From positions 1 to 17,068 of the forward strand of contig DJNY01000231.1 in the NCBI GenBank assembly GCA_002441865.1: a stretch of 17,068 nt of DNA, in the 5' to 3' direction. Positions 1-7,486 of this stretch are shown in pieces. Source of the DNA: Lachnospiraceae bacterium UBA6452. Its GTDB lineage: Bacteria > Bacillota > Clostridia > Lachnospirales > Lachnospiraceae. The notes under the pieces are model-generated. The model worked only from the letters and a program-made list of their open reading frames with translations, made no database searches and was not told the origin of the DNA. Within the stretch, counting starts at the first letter, position 1. Every line of letters starts with the position of its first letter. Position numbers and translations under genes: made by a program.

Positions 1-348
1 CAGGTAAATAAAGAAGAATTGTCTGCTGCGGAGGATGAGGTAAATAACGGAGAATCATCTGATACGGAAGATCAGGCAGATATAGAGAAAACGGCAGATA
101 CACAAAATACCCGTTGTATCTGGCACTGGATTGTATGCGTTCTTATGCTGCTCAGTGTTGGAATCATGCTGGCTGCCAGACGCAGGAAGCAAATCCTTAT
201 TTCTGTTTATGGCGTGAATGTAATAATGGCAGCTCTGGCGGTAGCTATGGGAAGCTGCAAATGGGATCTGGTATGTGCGATCGCAGATATCTGGATACTT
301 GGGGCTGTTTTGGTAGTCCGATATATAAGGTTGAAAAAAGAAGAATAA
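1..348 (+). CDS. C-terminal part of a membrane protein with acidic linker and three membrane segments (5' partial)
   Basis: The frame is open from base 1 to a TAA at 346-348, so the gene almost certainly begins outside the window. A TTG at base 19 could act as a start, but no ribosome binding site precedes it. The visible 115 residues start with a strongly acidic, Ser/Thr/Asp/Glu-rich stretch (about residues 5-36). Three hydrophobic segments follow (about 40-59, 64-82 and 90-107), with an Arg/Arg/Arg/Lys cluster after the first and a short basic-acidic tail. The acidic stretch looks like a flexible linker joining an extracellular or cytoplasmic domain to a membrane anchor. The two Trp residues flanking the first segment (WHW) fit a membrane interface. 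I do not recognise the family and assign no function. Confidence 0.6.
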   Translation, partial: QVNKEELSAAEDEVNNGESSDTEDQADIEKTADTQNTRCIWHWIVCVLMLLSVGIMLAARRRKQILISVYGVNVIMAALAVAMGSCKWDLVCAIADIWILGAVLVVRYIRLKKEE

Positions 349-404
349 TTCAGATAATTTGTTGGGTTGCGGATAAAAGAAAAACAAAGAGTATAGAAAA
401 AATG

Positions 405-429
405 TAAGGCACCGGTTTCCGATGCCTTA
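405..429 (+). terminator. Weak hairpin terminator after the left-edge gene
   Basis: A 7-bp arm TAAGGCA (405-411) pairs with TGCCTTA (423-429). Inside it, after a C/A mismatch, CGG pairs with CCG around a TTT loop. The following bases (ttgtcgtg) form only a poor U-tract, so termination may be partial. It lies about 55 bp after the stop of the left-edge gene and directly before a promoter-like element. Confidence 0.4.
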
Positions 430-435
430 TTGTCG

Positions 436-444
436 TGCTATACT
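436..444 (+). promoter_or_regulatory. Extended -10 promoter element upstream of the Nudix-GNAT gene
   Basis: TGC-TATACT at 436-444 matches an extended -10 element (TGn followed by 5 of 6 consensus bases). The -35 position (about 416-421) reads TTTCCG, a poor match, as often found with extended -10 promoters. It sits 39 bp before the ATG at 484. The same ten bases GTGCTATACT recur before hydG at 7505-7514. Confidence 0.45.
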
Positions 445-483
445 TGTTAAGAAGAAATAGATTCAGAAAGACAGGACGAAAAG

Positions 484-2169
484 ATGAAAGCACCTGAACT
501 CAGTACATTATGTTATATCGAAAAAGACGGCAAATATCTGATGCTGCATAGAGTCACAAAGGAAAAGGATGTCAATAAAGGGAAATGGATCGGAGTCGGC
601 GGACATTTTGAGAAAGGTGAAAGCCCGGAGGAATGTGTCCTGCGGGAGGTCAGAGAAGAGACAGGCTATACGCTGACGTCTTTTCAGTATCGCGGACAGC
701 TCACCTTTATCTGCGGAGAAGAAATGGAGTATATTTCTGTTTTTACCGCAGATGGGTTTACAGGGGAGCCCATTGCCTGCAACGAAGGGATTCTGGAATG
801 GATTCCGAAGGATGAGATCTGGCAGCTGAACCTCTGGGAAGGCGATAAACTTTTCCTGCAGCTGCTTCTGGAGGATCATCCGTTCTTTTCCATGAAGCTG
901 GTATATAATGAAGAAGGAGACCTGGAACAGGTATCGGTTGATGGAAAACCACTCGAATTTTTTGATGTGATCGATGAGAACGGGGAAAAAACAGGGAAGG
1001 TCAAGGAACGTTCCCTGGCGCATCGGGAAGGTGTGCTGCATGCAACCGTTCATATCTGGGTCAGACGAAAAAAGCAGGATGGCAGCTTTGATCTGCTATT
1101 GCAGAAAAGAAGCAGTACAAAGGATTCCTATGCGGGCTGTTATGATATTTCAGCAGCAGGACATGTGGATGCAGGTGAGCCTGCAACAGATCATTACAGA
1201 CAGGCGGCTCTGCGGGAGCTTTCCGAGGAACTTGGTATCCGGGCAGATGCAGCGCAGCTTCATTATGTGGGAAAAAGGCGTGTGCATCACGTGTCAGGCA
1301 AAGACAATGCCTTTAAAGATGAAGAGCTTAGTTATGTATTTATATATGAAGAAACAGTCAATGAAAATGAACTGACGCTGCAGGCATCGGAGGTAGAATC
1401 TGTGCGCTGGATGGAATACAGCGCAGCGCGCGAGGCGGTGGCTGCAAACAGCATGAAGCACTGTATTTACATGGAGGAGCTTGACATGCTGCAGGAAGCG
1501 TCAGGAGAGGAAGAAGCAGGACAGGAAGCAGAGGCACCCAAATATGATATGCCAATACAGGAAACAGCAATTGAGGAAGAGAAAAGGAAAGAGGTGCGGA
1601 TCAGGGTTGCAACAAAGGCGGATGCGCCTGCACTTTTGAACATTTATGCCCCTTATGTGGAGCAGACGGCAATTACCTTTGAATATGAAGTGCCATCCGT
1701 GGAGGAGTTTGCGGGCAGAATAGAGCACATTCTGGAGAAATATCCGTATCTTGTGGCAGAAGCAGATGATGAGATCGTGGGATATGCTTATGCAGGTACT
1801 TTTAAAGACCGCGCAGCGTATGACTGGTCAGTGGAGACGTCAATTTATGTAAACCAAGAAAAAAGGCGCATGGGAATTGGCGGAAAGCTGTATGCAGCAC
1901 TGGAAGAATCTCTGCGCGCGCAGCACATCCTGAACTTAAATGCCTGCATCGGTTATCCACGGAAAGAGGACGAGTATTTAACAAAGGACAGTGAAAAATT
2001 CCATCAGAAGCTGGGCTACAGACTGGTAGGTACATTCCATGACAGTGGCTATAAGTTTGGCAGATGGTATGATATGATCTGGATGGAAAAGATGCTGGGA
2101 GAGCATACAGAGAGCCCTGCGCCCGTGCTCCCGTTTTTAGAGACGGAGTGGGCAGCGTCTCATAGATAA
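484..2169 (+). CDS. Three-domain Nudix - Nudix (IDI-like) - GNAT acetyltransferase fusion
   Basis: This 561-residue protein joins three enzyme modules. Residues about 5-130 are a MutT-like Nudix hydrolase with a full Nudix box from G40 to Y62 (G-x5-E-x7-REVREETGY), suggesting hydrolysis of damaged or surplus nucleoside triphosphates. Residues about 157-335 are a second Nudix domain of the isopentenyl-diphosphate-isomerase-like type, opening with FDVIDENGEKTG. Its box (G226-I252) keeps REL-SEE-LGI but has 11 rather than 7 residues between the first Glu and the RE. After an acidic linker (about 338-368), residues 371-538 resemble phosphinothricin N-acetyltransferase-type GNATs, with the acetyl-CoA loop RRMGIGG at 461-467. 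The ATG has AGGACG 5 bp upstream. It is the first gene of a four-gene run. The domain calls are firm; substrates cannot be read from sequence, and herbicide resistance is not implied. Confidence 0.88.
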   Translation: MKAPELSTLCYIEKDGKYLMLHRVTKEKDVNKGKWIGVGGHFEKGESPEECVLREVREETGYTLTSFQYRGQLTFICGEEMEYISVFTADGFTGEPIACNEGILEWIPKDEIWQLNLWEGDKLFLQLLLEDHPFFSMKLVYNEEGDLEQVSVDGKPLEFFDVIDENGEKTGKVKERSLAHREGVLHATVHIWVRRKKQDGSFDLLLQKRSSTKDSYAGCYDISAAGHVDAGEPATDHYRQAALRELSEELGIRADAAQLHYVGKRRVHHVSGKDNAFKDEELSYVFIYEETVNENELTLQASEVESVRWMEYSAAREAVAANSMKHCIYMEELDMLQEASGEEEAGQEAEAPKYDMPIQETAIEEEKRKEVRIRVATKADAPALLNIYAPYVEQTAITFEYEVPSVEEFAGRIEHILEKYPYLVAEADDEIVGYAYAGTFKDRAAYDWSVETSIYVNQEKRRMGIGGKLYAALEESLRAQHILNLNACIGYPRKEDEYLTKDSEKFHQKLGYRLVGTFHDSGYKFGRWYDMIWMEKMLGEHTESPAPVLPFLETEWAASHR

Positions 2170-2215
2170 ATCGAGTGTACAGAAAATAAAAGAACAGAAA
2201 AGAAAAGGATAAGAT

Positions 2216-2995
2216 ATGCAGGAAAAACTGATCGCATACTATAATAAATTTAATGAAGATAAAAGACTGTTGTCCCGCCACGGACAGGTAGAGTTTCAGA
2301 CAACGATGCGCTACATTCAGAAATATCTGCCAAAGGACTGGGAAAAAGGCTGCAGCGTTCTGGACATCGGAGCGGGAACGGGGCGCTATAGTGTGGCACT
2401 TGCCGAAATGGGACTGGATGTAACGGCGGTAGAGCTTGTCAAAAGTAATCTTGGCATATTGAAGAAAAAAGGCAGCAACGTGAAGGCGTATCAGGGAAAT
2501 GCCCTGAAGCTTTCCAGATTTGCGGATCAGACCTTTGATGTGACACTTTTGTTTGGCCCTCTGTATCATCTGCATACTTTTGAGGAAAAGTGCAGGGCTT
2601 TATCGGAGGCCAAACGAGTAACGAAAAAAGGCGGCGTGTTGCTTGTCGCTTACTGTATGAATGAATACAGTGTGCTGACGTATGCGTTCCGGGAAGGGCA
2701 TATACTCGAAAGCATGGAGAAGGGACTTCTGACAGAGGAATTTCACTGCATGGAAGAGGCAAACGAGCTGTACAGCGTTGTGCGGCTGGAGGATATCAAC
2801 CGTCTGAATGAAGCGGTGGGACTGGAGCGGATCCGGATCATTGCGGCAGATGGCCCGGCTGATTATATGCGTCCTGTCATCAATGCGATGTCAGAGGAAG
2901 AATTTGCATACTTTCTGCAGTATCATCTGGCAACCTGTGAAAGACAGGATCTGATCGGCGCAAGCTCCCATACGGTTGATATCATCAGAATCTAG
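2216..2995 (+). CDS. Class I SAM-dependent methyltransferase
   Basis: This 259-residue protein has the Rossmann-type methyltransferase signature. Motif I is VLDIGAGTGRYS (from V48). The acidic residue that binds the SAM ribose is probably E73 in TAVELV. A motif-IV-like segment LLFGPLYHLH follows, and the post-motif stretch contains KKGGVLLVAY. The N-terminal region (residues 1-45) is helical and probably contributes to substrate binding. The length is normal for a single-domain enzyme. AAGGATAAG precedes the ATG, which lies 46 bp after the Nudix-GNAT stop with no terminator, so co-transcription is likely. The substrate (small molecule, RNA or protein) is not evident. Sitting before trmO, it could act in RNA metabolism, but that is only inference from position. 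Confidence 0.88.
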   Translation: MQEKLIAYYNKFNEDKRLLSRHGQVEFQTTMRYIQKYLPKDWEKGCSVLDIGAGTGRYSVALAEMGLDVTAVELVKSNLGILKKKGSNVKAYQGNALKLSRFADQTFDVTLLFGPLYHLHTFEEKCRALSEAKRVTKKGGVLLVAYCMNEYSVLTYAFREGHILESMEKGLLTEEFHCMEEANELYSVVRLEDINRLNEAVGLERIRIIAADGPADYMRPVINAMSEEEFAYFLQYHLATCERQDLIGASSHTVDIIRI

Positions 2996-3042
2996 GGAAG
3001 CCTTTTACAGATTGATATGGCAGTAAGCAGAGGACAATAAAA

Positions 3043-3720
3043 ATGGAAATAAAACAGATTGCAACGATCCATACAGATTTTCCGGAAAAGTTTGGAATTC
3101 CGAGACAGAGCGGACTGGTCGGCCAGCTAAAGGGACGGATCATATTGGAACCGGCTTACCGGAACCGGGAAGCATTCAGGGGGCTTACGGAGTATTCGCA
3201 TATCTGGGTGCTTTGGGAGTTTTCGCAGGCAAAGAGGGAAGACTGGTCTCCGACCGTAAAGCCGCCGCGCCTCGGCGGAAATAAACGGATGGGCGTATTT
3301 GCAACTCGTTCTCCGTTCCGGCCGAATCCGATCGGGCTTTCCGCACTGAAGCTGGATTCGATAGAATATCATAAAACATATGGACCGGTTCTGCATGTAT
3401 CCGGTGTAGATATGCTGGATGGGACGCCTGTTTATGATATTAAGCCCTATCTGCCTTATGCAGACAGTTATCCTGATGCAACAGATGGCTTTGCAGGCAG
3501 GGTCCGGGGCAACCAGATTGCAGTCAGCATTCCGGAAGAGGTGCTTGTAAAGATCAAAGAGGAAGAACGGGAAACAGTCAGGCAGCTTCTTTCGCAGGAT
3601 CCGCGTACCGCCTATGTGCAGGATGCGGAAAGAATCTGGGGATTATCCTATCAGCAGTATAATATCCGGTTCCGTGTGGAAAACGAAACTGCCTATGTAC
3701 TGGATGTGGAAATAAAGTAG
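3043..3720 (+). CDS. trmO: tRNA (N6-threonylcarbamoyladenosine-37-N6)-methyltransferase TrmO (TsaA/YaeB family)
   Basis: TrmO is a cytoplasmic SAM-dependent enzyme that methylates t6A at position 37 of tRNA-Thr, helping decoding of Thr codons. Unlike Rossmann methyltransferases it folds as a beta-barrel. Family hallmarks are visible: the N-terminal IATIHTDFPEKFGIPRQSG, the SHIWVLW segment, the near-invariant TRSPFRPNPIGLS (residues 88-100) and DGTPVYDIKPYLPYAD (from D126). At 225 residues it is full length for the bacterial form. The ATG is preceded by AGAGGA and lies 47 bp after the methyltransferase stop; a 54-bp gap leads to the GTPase gene. Nothing looks degraded. Confidence 0.93.
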   Translation: MEIKQIATIHTDFPEKFGIPRQSGLVGQLKGRIILEPAYRNREAFRGLTEYSHIWVLWEFSQAKREDWSPTVKPPRLGGNKRMGVFATRSPFRPNPIGLSALKLDSIEYHKTYGPVLHVSGVDMLDGTPVYDIKPYLPYADSYPDATDGFAGRVRGNQIAVSIPEEVLVKIKEEERETVRQLLSQDPRTAYVQDAERIWGLSYQQYNIRFRVENETAYVLDVEIK

Positions 3721-3774
3721 GGACAGGCTGCATTAGGAAAATGCAGTAGATATAGAAAGACGAGGACAGATCCG

Positions 3775-6456
3775 ATGGAACAACAGACAAAGCAGGAGAA
3801 AAATGATCATATATGTATTGCACTTCTGGCACATGTAGATGCGGGAAAGACAACCTTATCCGAAAGCCTTCTGTATGCCTGTGGGGCACTCAGAAAAATA
3901 GGACGCGTGGATCATAAGGATTCTTTTCTGGATACGGATACGTTGGAGCGGGAACGCGGAATCACGATTTTTTCCAAACAGGCAAGACTTTCCATGCAGG
4001 GAAGAGAAGTTACCCTGCTGGATACGCCCGGTCATGTGGATTTTTCGGCGGAAATGGAAAGAACCTTGCAGGTACTGGATGCGGCGGTGCTTCTCATTAG
4101 TGCGGCTGATGGCATACAGGGACATACGCAGACGCTCTGGAACCTGCTTCGGAAATACCAGATCCCGACGATCTTATTCATCAATAAAATGGATCAGCCG
4201 CTTGCAGACCATGACAGGATCCTGCAGCAGCTGCAGCAGACTTTCAGCAGTGAATGCATTGATTTTGGCGCAGAGCGTGATACGGCGTTCTGGGAAAGTA
4301 TCGCTGTAGCGCAGGAAGATTCGCTGGACTACTTTTTAGAGCATGGTGATCTGCCACAGGAAGAAATCGCAAGACTGGTCAGCTGCCGCAGTGTATTTCC
4401 GTGCTTTTTCGGCTCCGCCCTGAAGCAGGAAGGCATTACAGAACTGATAGATGGTATTGCTTCTTATATTGAAACACCGCGTTATCCGTCTGCATTTGGT
4501 GCCAGAGTGTATAAGATCACAAGAGACCAGCAGGGCAACAGACTGACCCATATGAAGATCACGGGCGGTCAGCTGCATGTGCGGGATGTGTTATCCTCTG
4601 CTAACTGGTCAAAGGAAGAAAAGGTCAACCAGATCCGTCTGTACAATGGTGAAAAGTATGAAACGACAGATCTGGTAAACGCAGGAGAGATCTGTTGTGT
4701 GACAGGCTTGAGTGAAAGCTTTGCGGGGGAGGGGCTTGGAATTGAAAATTACCAGATCGATCCTGTGCTGTCACCGGTTCTCAATTACTGTGTACAGGGA
4801 CCGGCGGAAATGGATGCACATACGCTTCTGGCAAAGCTGAAGATTCTGGAAGAAGAAAATCCGGAGCTTCATATTGTATGGGATGAAGAACTGGGTGAGA
4901 TCCATGCGCAGCTCATGGGCGAGGTACAGATCGAAATATTGAAATGCGTGGTAAAAGACCGCTTTGGCATTGAGATCTCCTTTGATGACGGAGAAGTGGT
5001 CTATCTGGAAACGATCGCAGATACGGTCGAGGGTGTGGGACATTTTGAACCGCTCCGCCATTATGCGGAGGTGCATCTTCTGTTAGAGCCGCAGCCGAGA
5101 GGAACGGGGCTTGTATTTGCTTCGGATGTGAGCATGGATGACCTCAGCCTGAACTGGCAGCGGCTTGTGCTGACCCACTTAAAGGAGAGACAGCACAGAG
5201 GTGTGCTGACAGGCTCTCCGATCACGGATATGAAGATCACACTTGTGACAGGACGTGCGCATACGAAGCATACAGAAGGCGGTGATTTCAGGCAGGCAAC
5301 TTATCGTGCGCTCAGACAGGGACTGATGCAGGCGCAGAGCGTTTTGCTTGAGCCGTATTACAGTTTCCGGATCGTTGTGGCGCCGGAGCTGACCGGACGT
5401 GTTATGACCGATGTACAGCGGATGGAAGGAAAATGCGATCCGCCCCAGCAGACGATGGAGCAGACGATACTGACCGGAAAAGCACCTGTTTCCACGATGC
5501 GCAATTATGCCAAGGAGCTTTTGTCCTATTCCAAGGGCAAAGGACGAATTTCTCTTGTGGCAGCAGGATACGATATCTGCCATGATCCGGAGGCGGTCAT
5601 GGAGAAGCGGGCGTACGATCCGGGACATGATCTGCGCAATCCGGCGGATTCCGTATTTTGTGAGCATGGGGCAGGTTTTGTTGTGCCATGGGATGAAGTC
5701 AAAGAACATATGCATCTTCCGAGTATTTTTGATACAGGCAATGATGAGGATTACACGGCATTTACCGCCCGGCAGATCCGCAGGGAGCAGGAAAAACAAA
5801 ACCGCAGGGAATCGGCAAAGTACGGCAGTGAAGAAAATGAGCTGGCAGCTATTTTTGAACGGACCTACGGACCCGTAAAACAGCGCCTTCCACAGCAGAC
5901 CAAAAAGGTTATCAGCCCTGCGCAGAGTGAAGCGGCAGAAGCATGGAAGAAAGCCAAAAACAGGCAGACAGAGCCGCGGGAGAGTTATCTGCTGGTAGAC
6001 GGTTATAATATCGTATTTGCATGGGAGGAGCTGAAGGAACTGGCACAGGTCAATATCGATGCAGCGCGTGGCAGACTGATGGATATCCTTTGTGATTATC
6101 AGGGCAGCAGTGGCTGTCATGTCATTCTGGTGTTTGATGCTTATAAGGTCAGGGGTGGTATCGGACAGATGCAGCATTATCACAATATTGATGTTGTATA
6201 TACAAAAGAAGCGGAAACGGCAGACCAGTATATTGCCAAGGCTGCGCACACGATTGGAAAAAATTATAATGTGACGGTGGCGACATCCGATGGTCTGGTG
6301 CAGCTCATTGTCTGGGGGCAGGAATGTCTTGTCTGGTCAGCAAGAGAGCTGTTTGAGGAGGTAAACAGGTCAAAATTACAGATCAGGGAACAATACCTCG
6401 AAAAGCCGGCAGGAGCAACAAACAGAATGGCAGATGTGCTTCAAAAAAGTGAATAA
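3775..6456 (+). CDS. Tet(M)/EF-G-like ribosomal GTPase fused to a C-terminal NYN (YacP/Rae1-like) nuclease domain
   Basis: This 893-residue protein is about 250 residues longer than Tet(M). Residues 12-235 form a translational GTPase G domain: AHVDAGKTT (19-27), switch I RERGITI (59-65), DTPGH (83-87), NKMD (137-140) and the G5 SALK (214-217). EF-G/Tet(M)-type domains II-V follow to about residue 600, including domain IV with the segment VTGRAHTKHTEGGDFR (491-506) and a domain V with LTGKAPVSTMRNYAKEL. A charged linker (about 660-735) leads to an NYN/PIN-like domain (738-880) with LVDGYN (D742), VFDAY (D788), ETADQ (E814, D817) and ATSDG (D839), the acidic pattern of YacP. In Bacillus subtilis YacP is Rae1, which cuts mRNA in the ribosomal A site. 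The likely role is to act on stalled or drug-bound ribosomes, freeing them by GTP-driven movement and mRNA cleavage; this is inference. GAGGA lies 8 bp before the ATG. It is the last gene of the four-gene run. The tetracycline-resistance label such proteins receive is not demonstrated here. Confidence 0.9.
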   Translation: MEQQTKQEKNDHICIALLAHVDAGKTTLSESLLYACGALRKIGRVDHKDSFLDTDTLERERGITIFSKQARLSMQGREVTLLDTPGHVDFSAEMERTLQVLDAAVLLISAADGIQGHTQTLWNLLRKYQIPTILFINKMDQPLADHDRILQQLQQTFSSECIDFGAERDTAFWESIAVAQEDSLDYFLEHGDLPQEEIARLVSCRSVFPCFFGSALKQEGITELIDGIASYIETPRYPSAFGARVYKITRDQQGNRLTHMKITGGQLHVRDVLSSANWSKEEKVNQIRLYNGEKYETTDLVNAGEICCVTGLSESFAGEGLGIENYQIDPVLSPVLNYCVQGPAEMDAHTLLAKLKILEEENPELHIVWDEELGEIHAQLMGEVQIEILKCVVKDRFGIEISFDDGEVVYLETIADTVEGVGHFEPLRHYAEVHLLLEPQPRGTGLVFASDVSMDDLSLNWQRLVLTHLKERQHRGVLTGSPITDMKITLVTGRAHTKHTEGGDFRQATYRALRQGLMQAQSVLLEPYYSFRIVVAPELTGRVMTDVQRMEGKCDPPQQTMEQTILTGKAPVSTMRNYAKELLSYSKGKGRISLVAAGYDICHDPEAVMEKRAYDPGHDLRNPADSVFCEHGAGFVVPWDEVKEHMHLPSIFDTGNDEDYTAFTARQIRREQEKQNRRESAKYGSEENELAAIFERTYGPVKQRLPQQTKKVISPAQSEAAEAWKKAKNRQTEPRESYLLVDGYNIVFAWEELKELAQVNIDAARGRLMDILCDYQGSSGCHVILVFDAYKVRGGIGQMQHYHNIDVVYTKEAETADQYIAKAAHTIGKNYNVTVATSDGLVQLIVWGQECLVWSARELFEEVNRSKLQIREQYLEKPAGATNRMADVLQKSE

Positions 6457-6516
6457 AGAATCTGTGGAAAAACCGTGTTTTTGTCGATTTACGGTACATA
6501 GCGATCCATGGTAACA

Positions 6517-6522
6517 TATAGT
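6517..6522 (+). promoter_or_regulatory. Possible -10 element upstream of the hemerythrin-HIT gene
   Basis: TATAGT at 6517-6522 matches 5 of 6 bases of the -10 consensus, but the -35 region (GGTACA at 6493-6498) is weak. A start of transcription near 6529 would lie after the GTG at 6521 and before the ATG at 6575, in line with the chosen start. The remainder of the 118-bp gap 6457-6574 contains only a weak A/T stem and the ribosome binding site. Confidence 0.3.
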
Positions 6523-6563
6523 GAACGATGAGAAGAGGATGGGGATACTACAATATGGCAATT

Positions 6564-6568
6564 GGAGG
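6564..6568 (+). promoter_or_regulatory. Ribosome binding site deciding the hemerythrin-HIT start
   Basis: GGAGG lies 6 bp before the ATG at 6575. The alternative in-frame GTG at 6521 has no comparable site, and the residues it would add do not belong to the hemerythrin fold, which begins with FDFKFDW right after the chosen start. Confidence 0.8.
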
Positions 6569-6574
6569 CTAGTT

Positions 6575-7417
6575 ATGTTTGACTTTAAGTTCGATTGGGA
6601 GAAGAACCTGAATACCAGTATTGAGAGTATCGATGTACAGCACAAGCAGTTGTTTAAATTGGGCAGAGATATGGAACAACTGCTGCGTATGCGGTGTATT
6701 GGGGTAACGGATAAGCAGCTTCTTGATATCGTCTGCGGACTCAGGGATTTTACTGCTTATCATTTTTATGCAGAAGAAATGATCATGGATGAAATGTCGT
6801 ATCCAAAGATCACAAAGCACAAGCAGTTTCATAAGAAATGCTCGGATTATATCATGCAGATCAATATTCCGGAGCTGAAGCAGGAGCCGGAGACAGAGCT
6901 TCGCAAGATCAAGGAAGAAGTACAGAGCTGGGTCATGAACCATGTACTTAGTGAGGACATGGAAATGGCGAAGGCTTATCTGGCTTATCGGAAGACAATG
7001 GATGTGGGTAAGCAGAAGACAACCGAAAAAGATCTGGAAGATATTTACGGTGCGTATGTGGCGGATCTGGACGTTTCCCGCGTGTATCTGTATCGGGATC
7101 AGACCTGCCGGGGCAGAGTGGCAGTTGTATTTAAGGAGCCGGCAAGGGAACTTTGCAGGCTGTCCACCCTGGAGAGAAACATGTTTTTTGCAGATATCGC
7201 AAAAACGGCAAAAACGCTCAAAAAACTGTTTGCACCGGATGCGATCAATTATTTTGACAGTGAGGACTACAGTGACAGACTGATCTTTCATGTGATCCCC
7301 AAATATAGGGAAAACGGAACTTATGGTGTGCCCCAGACGCTGGACAGGCCGTGTCTGCAGACAGATGAGGCACAATATGATAAAATTTATCATCAGCTGA
7401 AGGAAGCATTGCAATAA
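6575..7417 (+). CDS. Bacteriohemerythrin fused to a degenerate HIT-like domain
   Basis: The 280-residue product starts with a bacteriohemerythrin (residues 3-135) whose seven di-iron ligands are all visible: H23 (DVQHK), H63 and E67 (HFYAEE), H82 and H86 (KHKQFH), H123 and D128 (NHVLSED). Such domains bind O2 reversibly and serve as sensors or oxygen buffers. Residues about 158-255 resemble a HIT-family nucleotide-binding fold: DVSRVYLYRDQTCRGRVAVV, an ELCRLSTLER helix, INYFDSEDY and FHVIPKY. The HIT histidine triad H-x-H-x-H is reduced to R235-x-I237-x-H239, so the usual nucleotidyl-histidine chemistry is probably lost and the domain may only bind a nucleotide. The gene stands alone: a strong terminator follows and a weak promoter precedes. 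The hemerythrin call is firm, the HIT call good, and the function of the pair unknown. Confidence 0.88.
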   Translation: MFDFKFDWEKNLNTSIESIDVQHKQLFKLGRDMEQLLRMRCIGVTDKQLLDIVCGLRDFTAYHFYAEEMIMDEMSYPKITKHKQFHKKCSDYIMQINIPELKQEPETELRKIKEEVQSWVMNHVLSEDMEMAKAYLAYRKTMDVGKQKTTEKDLEDIYGAYVADLDVSRVYLYRDQTCRGRVAVVFKEPARELCRLSTLERNMFFADIAKTAKTLKKLFAPDAINYFDSEDYSDRLIFHVIPKYRENGTYGVPQTLDRPCLQTDEAQYDKIYHQLKEALQ

Positions 7418-7438
7418 TCAGAAAAGAAGAATGACGAG

Positions 7439-7468
7439 GAGGTCATGCCATGCATGACCTCTGTTTTT
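7439..7468 (+). terminator. Strong intrinsic terminator after the hemerythrin-HIT gene
   Basis: A perfect 10-bp stem GAGGTCATGC (7439-7448) / GCATGACCTC (7452-7461) with a CAT loop is followed by TGTTTTTG. It cleanly separates the hemerythrin-HIT gene from hydG. Confidence 0.93.
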
Positions 7469-7486
7469 GCTACATAGGAAATTCCT

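Noticed and set aside
484..2169. Phosphinothricin resistance gene
   Set aside because: Only the last third resembles that GNAT subfamily, within a Nudix fusion; such GNATs often act on other amines.
1802..2575. Minus-strand open frame of about 257 codons across the Nudix-GNAT/methyltransferase junction
   Set aside because: It overlaps two real genes and shows no family motif or convincing ribosome binding site.
5179..6249. Long open frame on the minus strand (about 356 codons)
   Set aside because: It lies wholly opposite the well-supported GTPase-nuclease gene, has no recognisable domain and is rich in unusual Cys/His/Leu runs typical of a shadow frame.
3775..6456. Classical tetracycline resistance gene such as tet(M), tet(O) or tet(W)
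   Set aside because: The GTPase is related, but the protein is about 250 residues longer, carries a nuclease domain and lacks the Tet(M)-like tip loop. Resistance cannot be claimed from sequence.
6468..6482. AAAAAC-CGT-GTTTTT stem as a terminator of the four-gene run
   Set aside because: The stem is nearly all A/T with a 3-base loop and would be too unstable to count as an intrinsic terminator.
6521..6574. GTG at 6521 as start of the hemerythrin-HIT gene
   Set aside because: It has no ribosome binding site and adds 18 residues outside the hemerythrin fold; the ATG at 6575 has GGAGG at good spacing.
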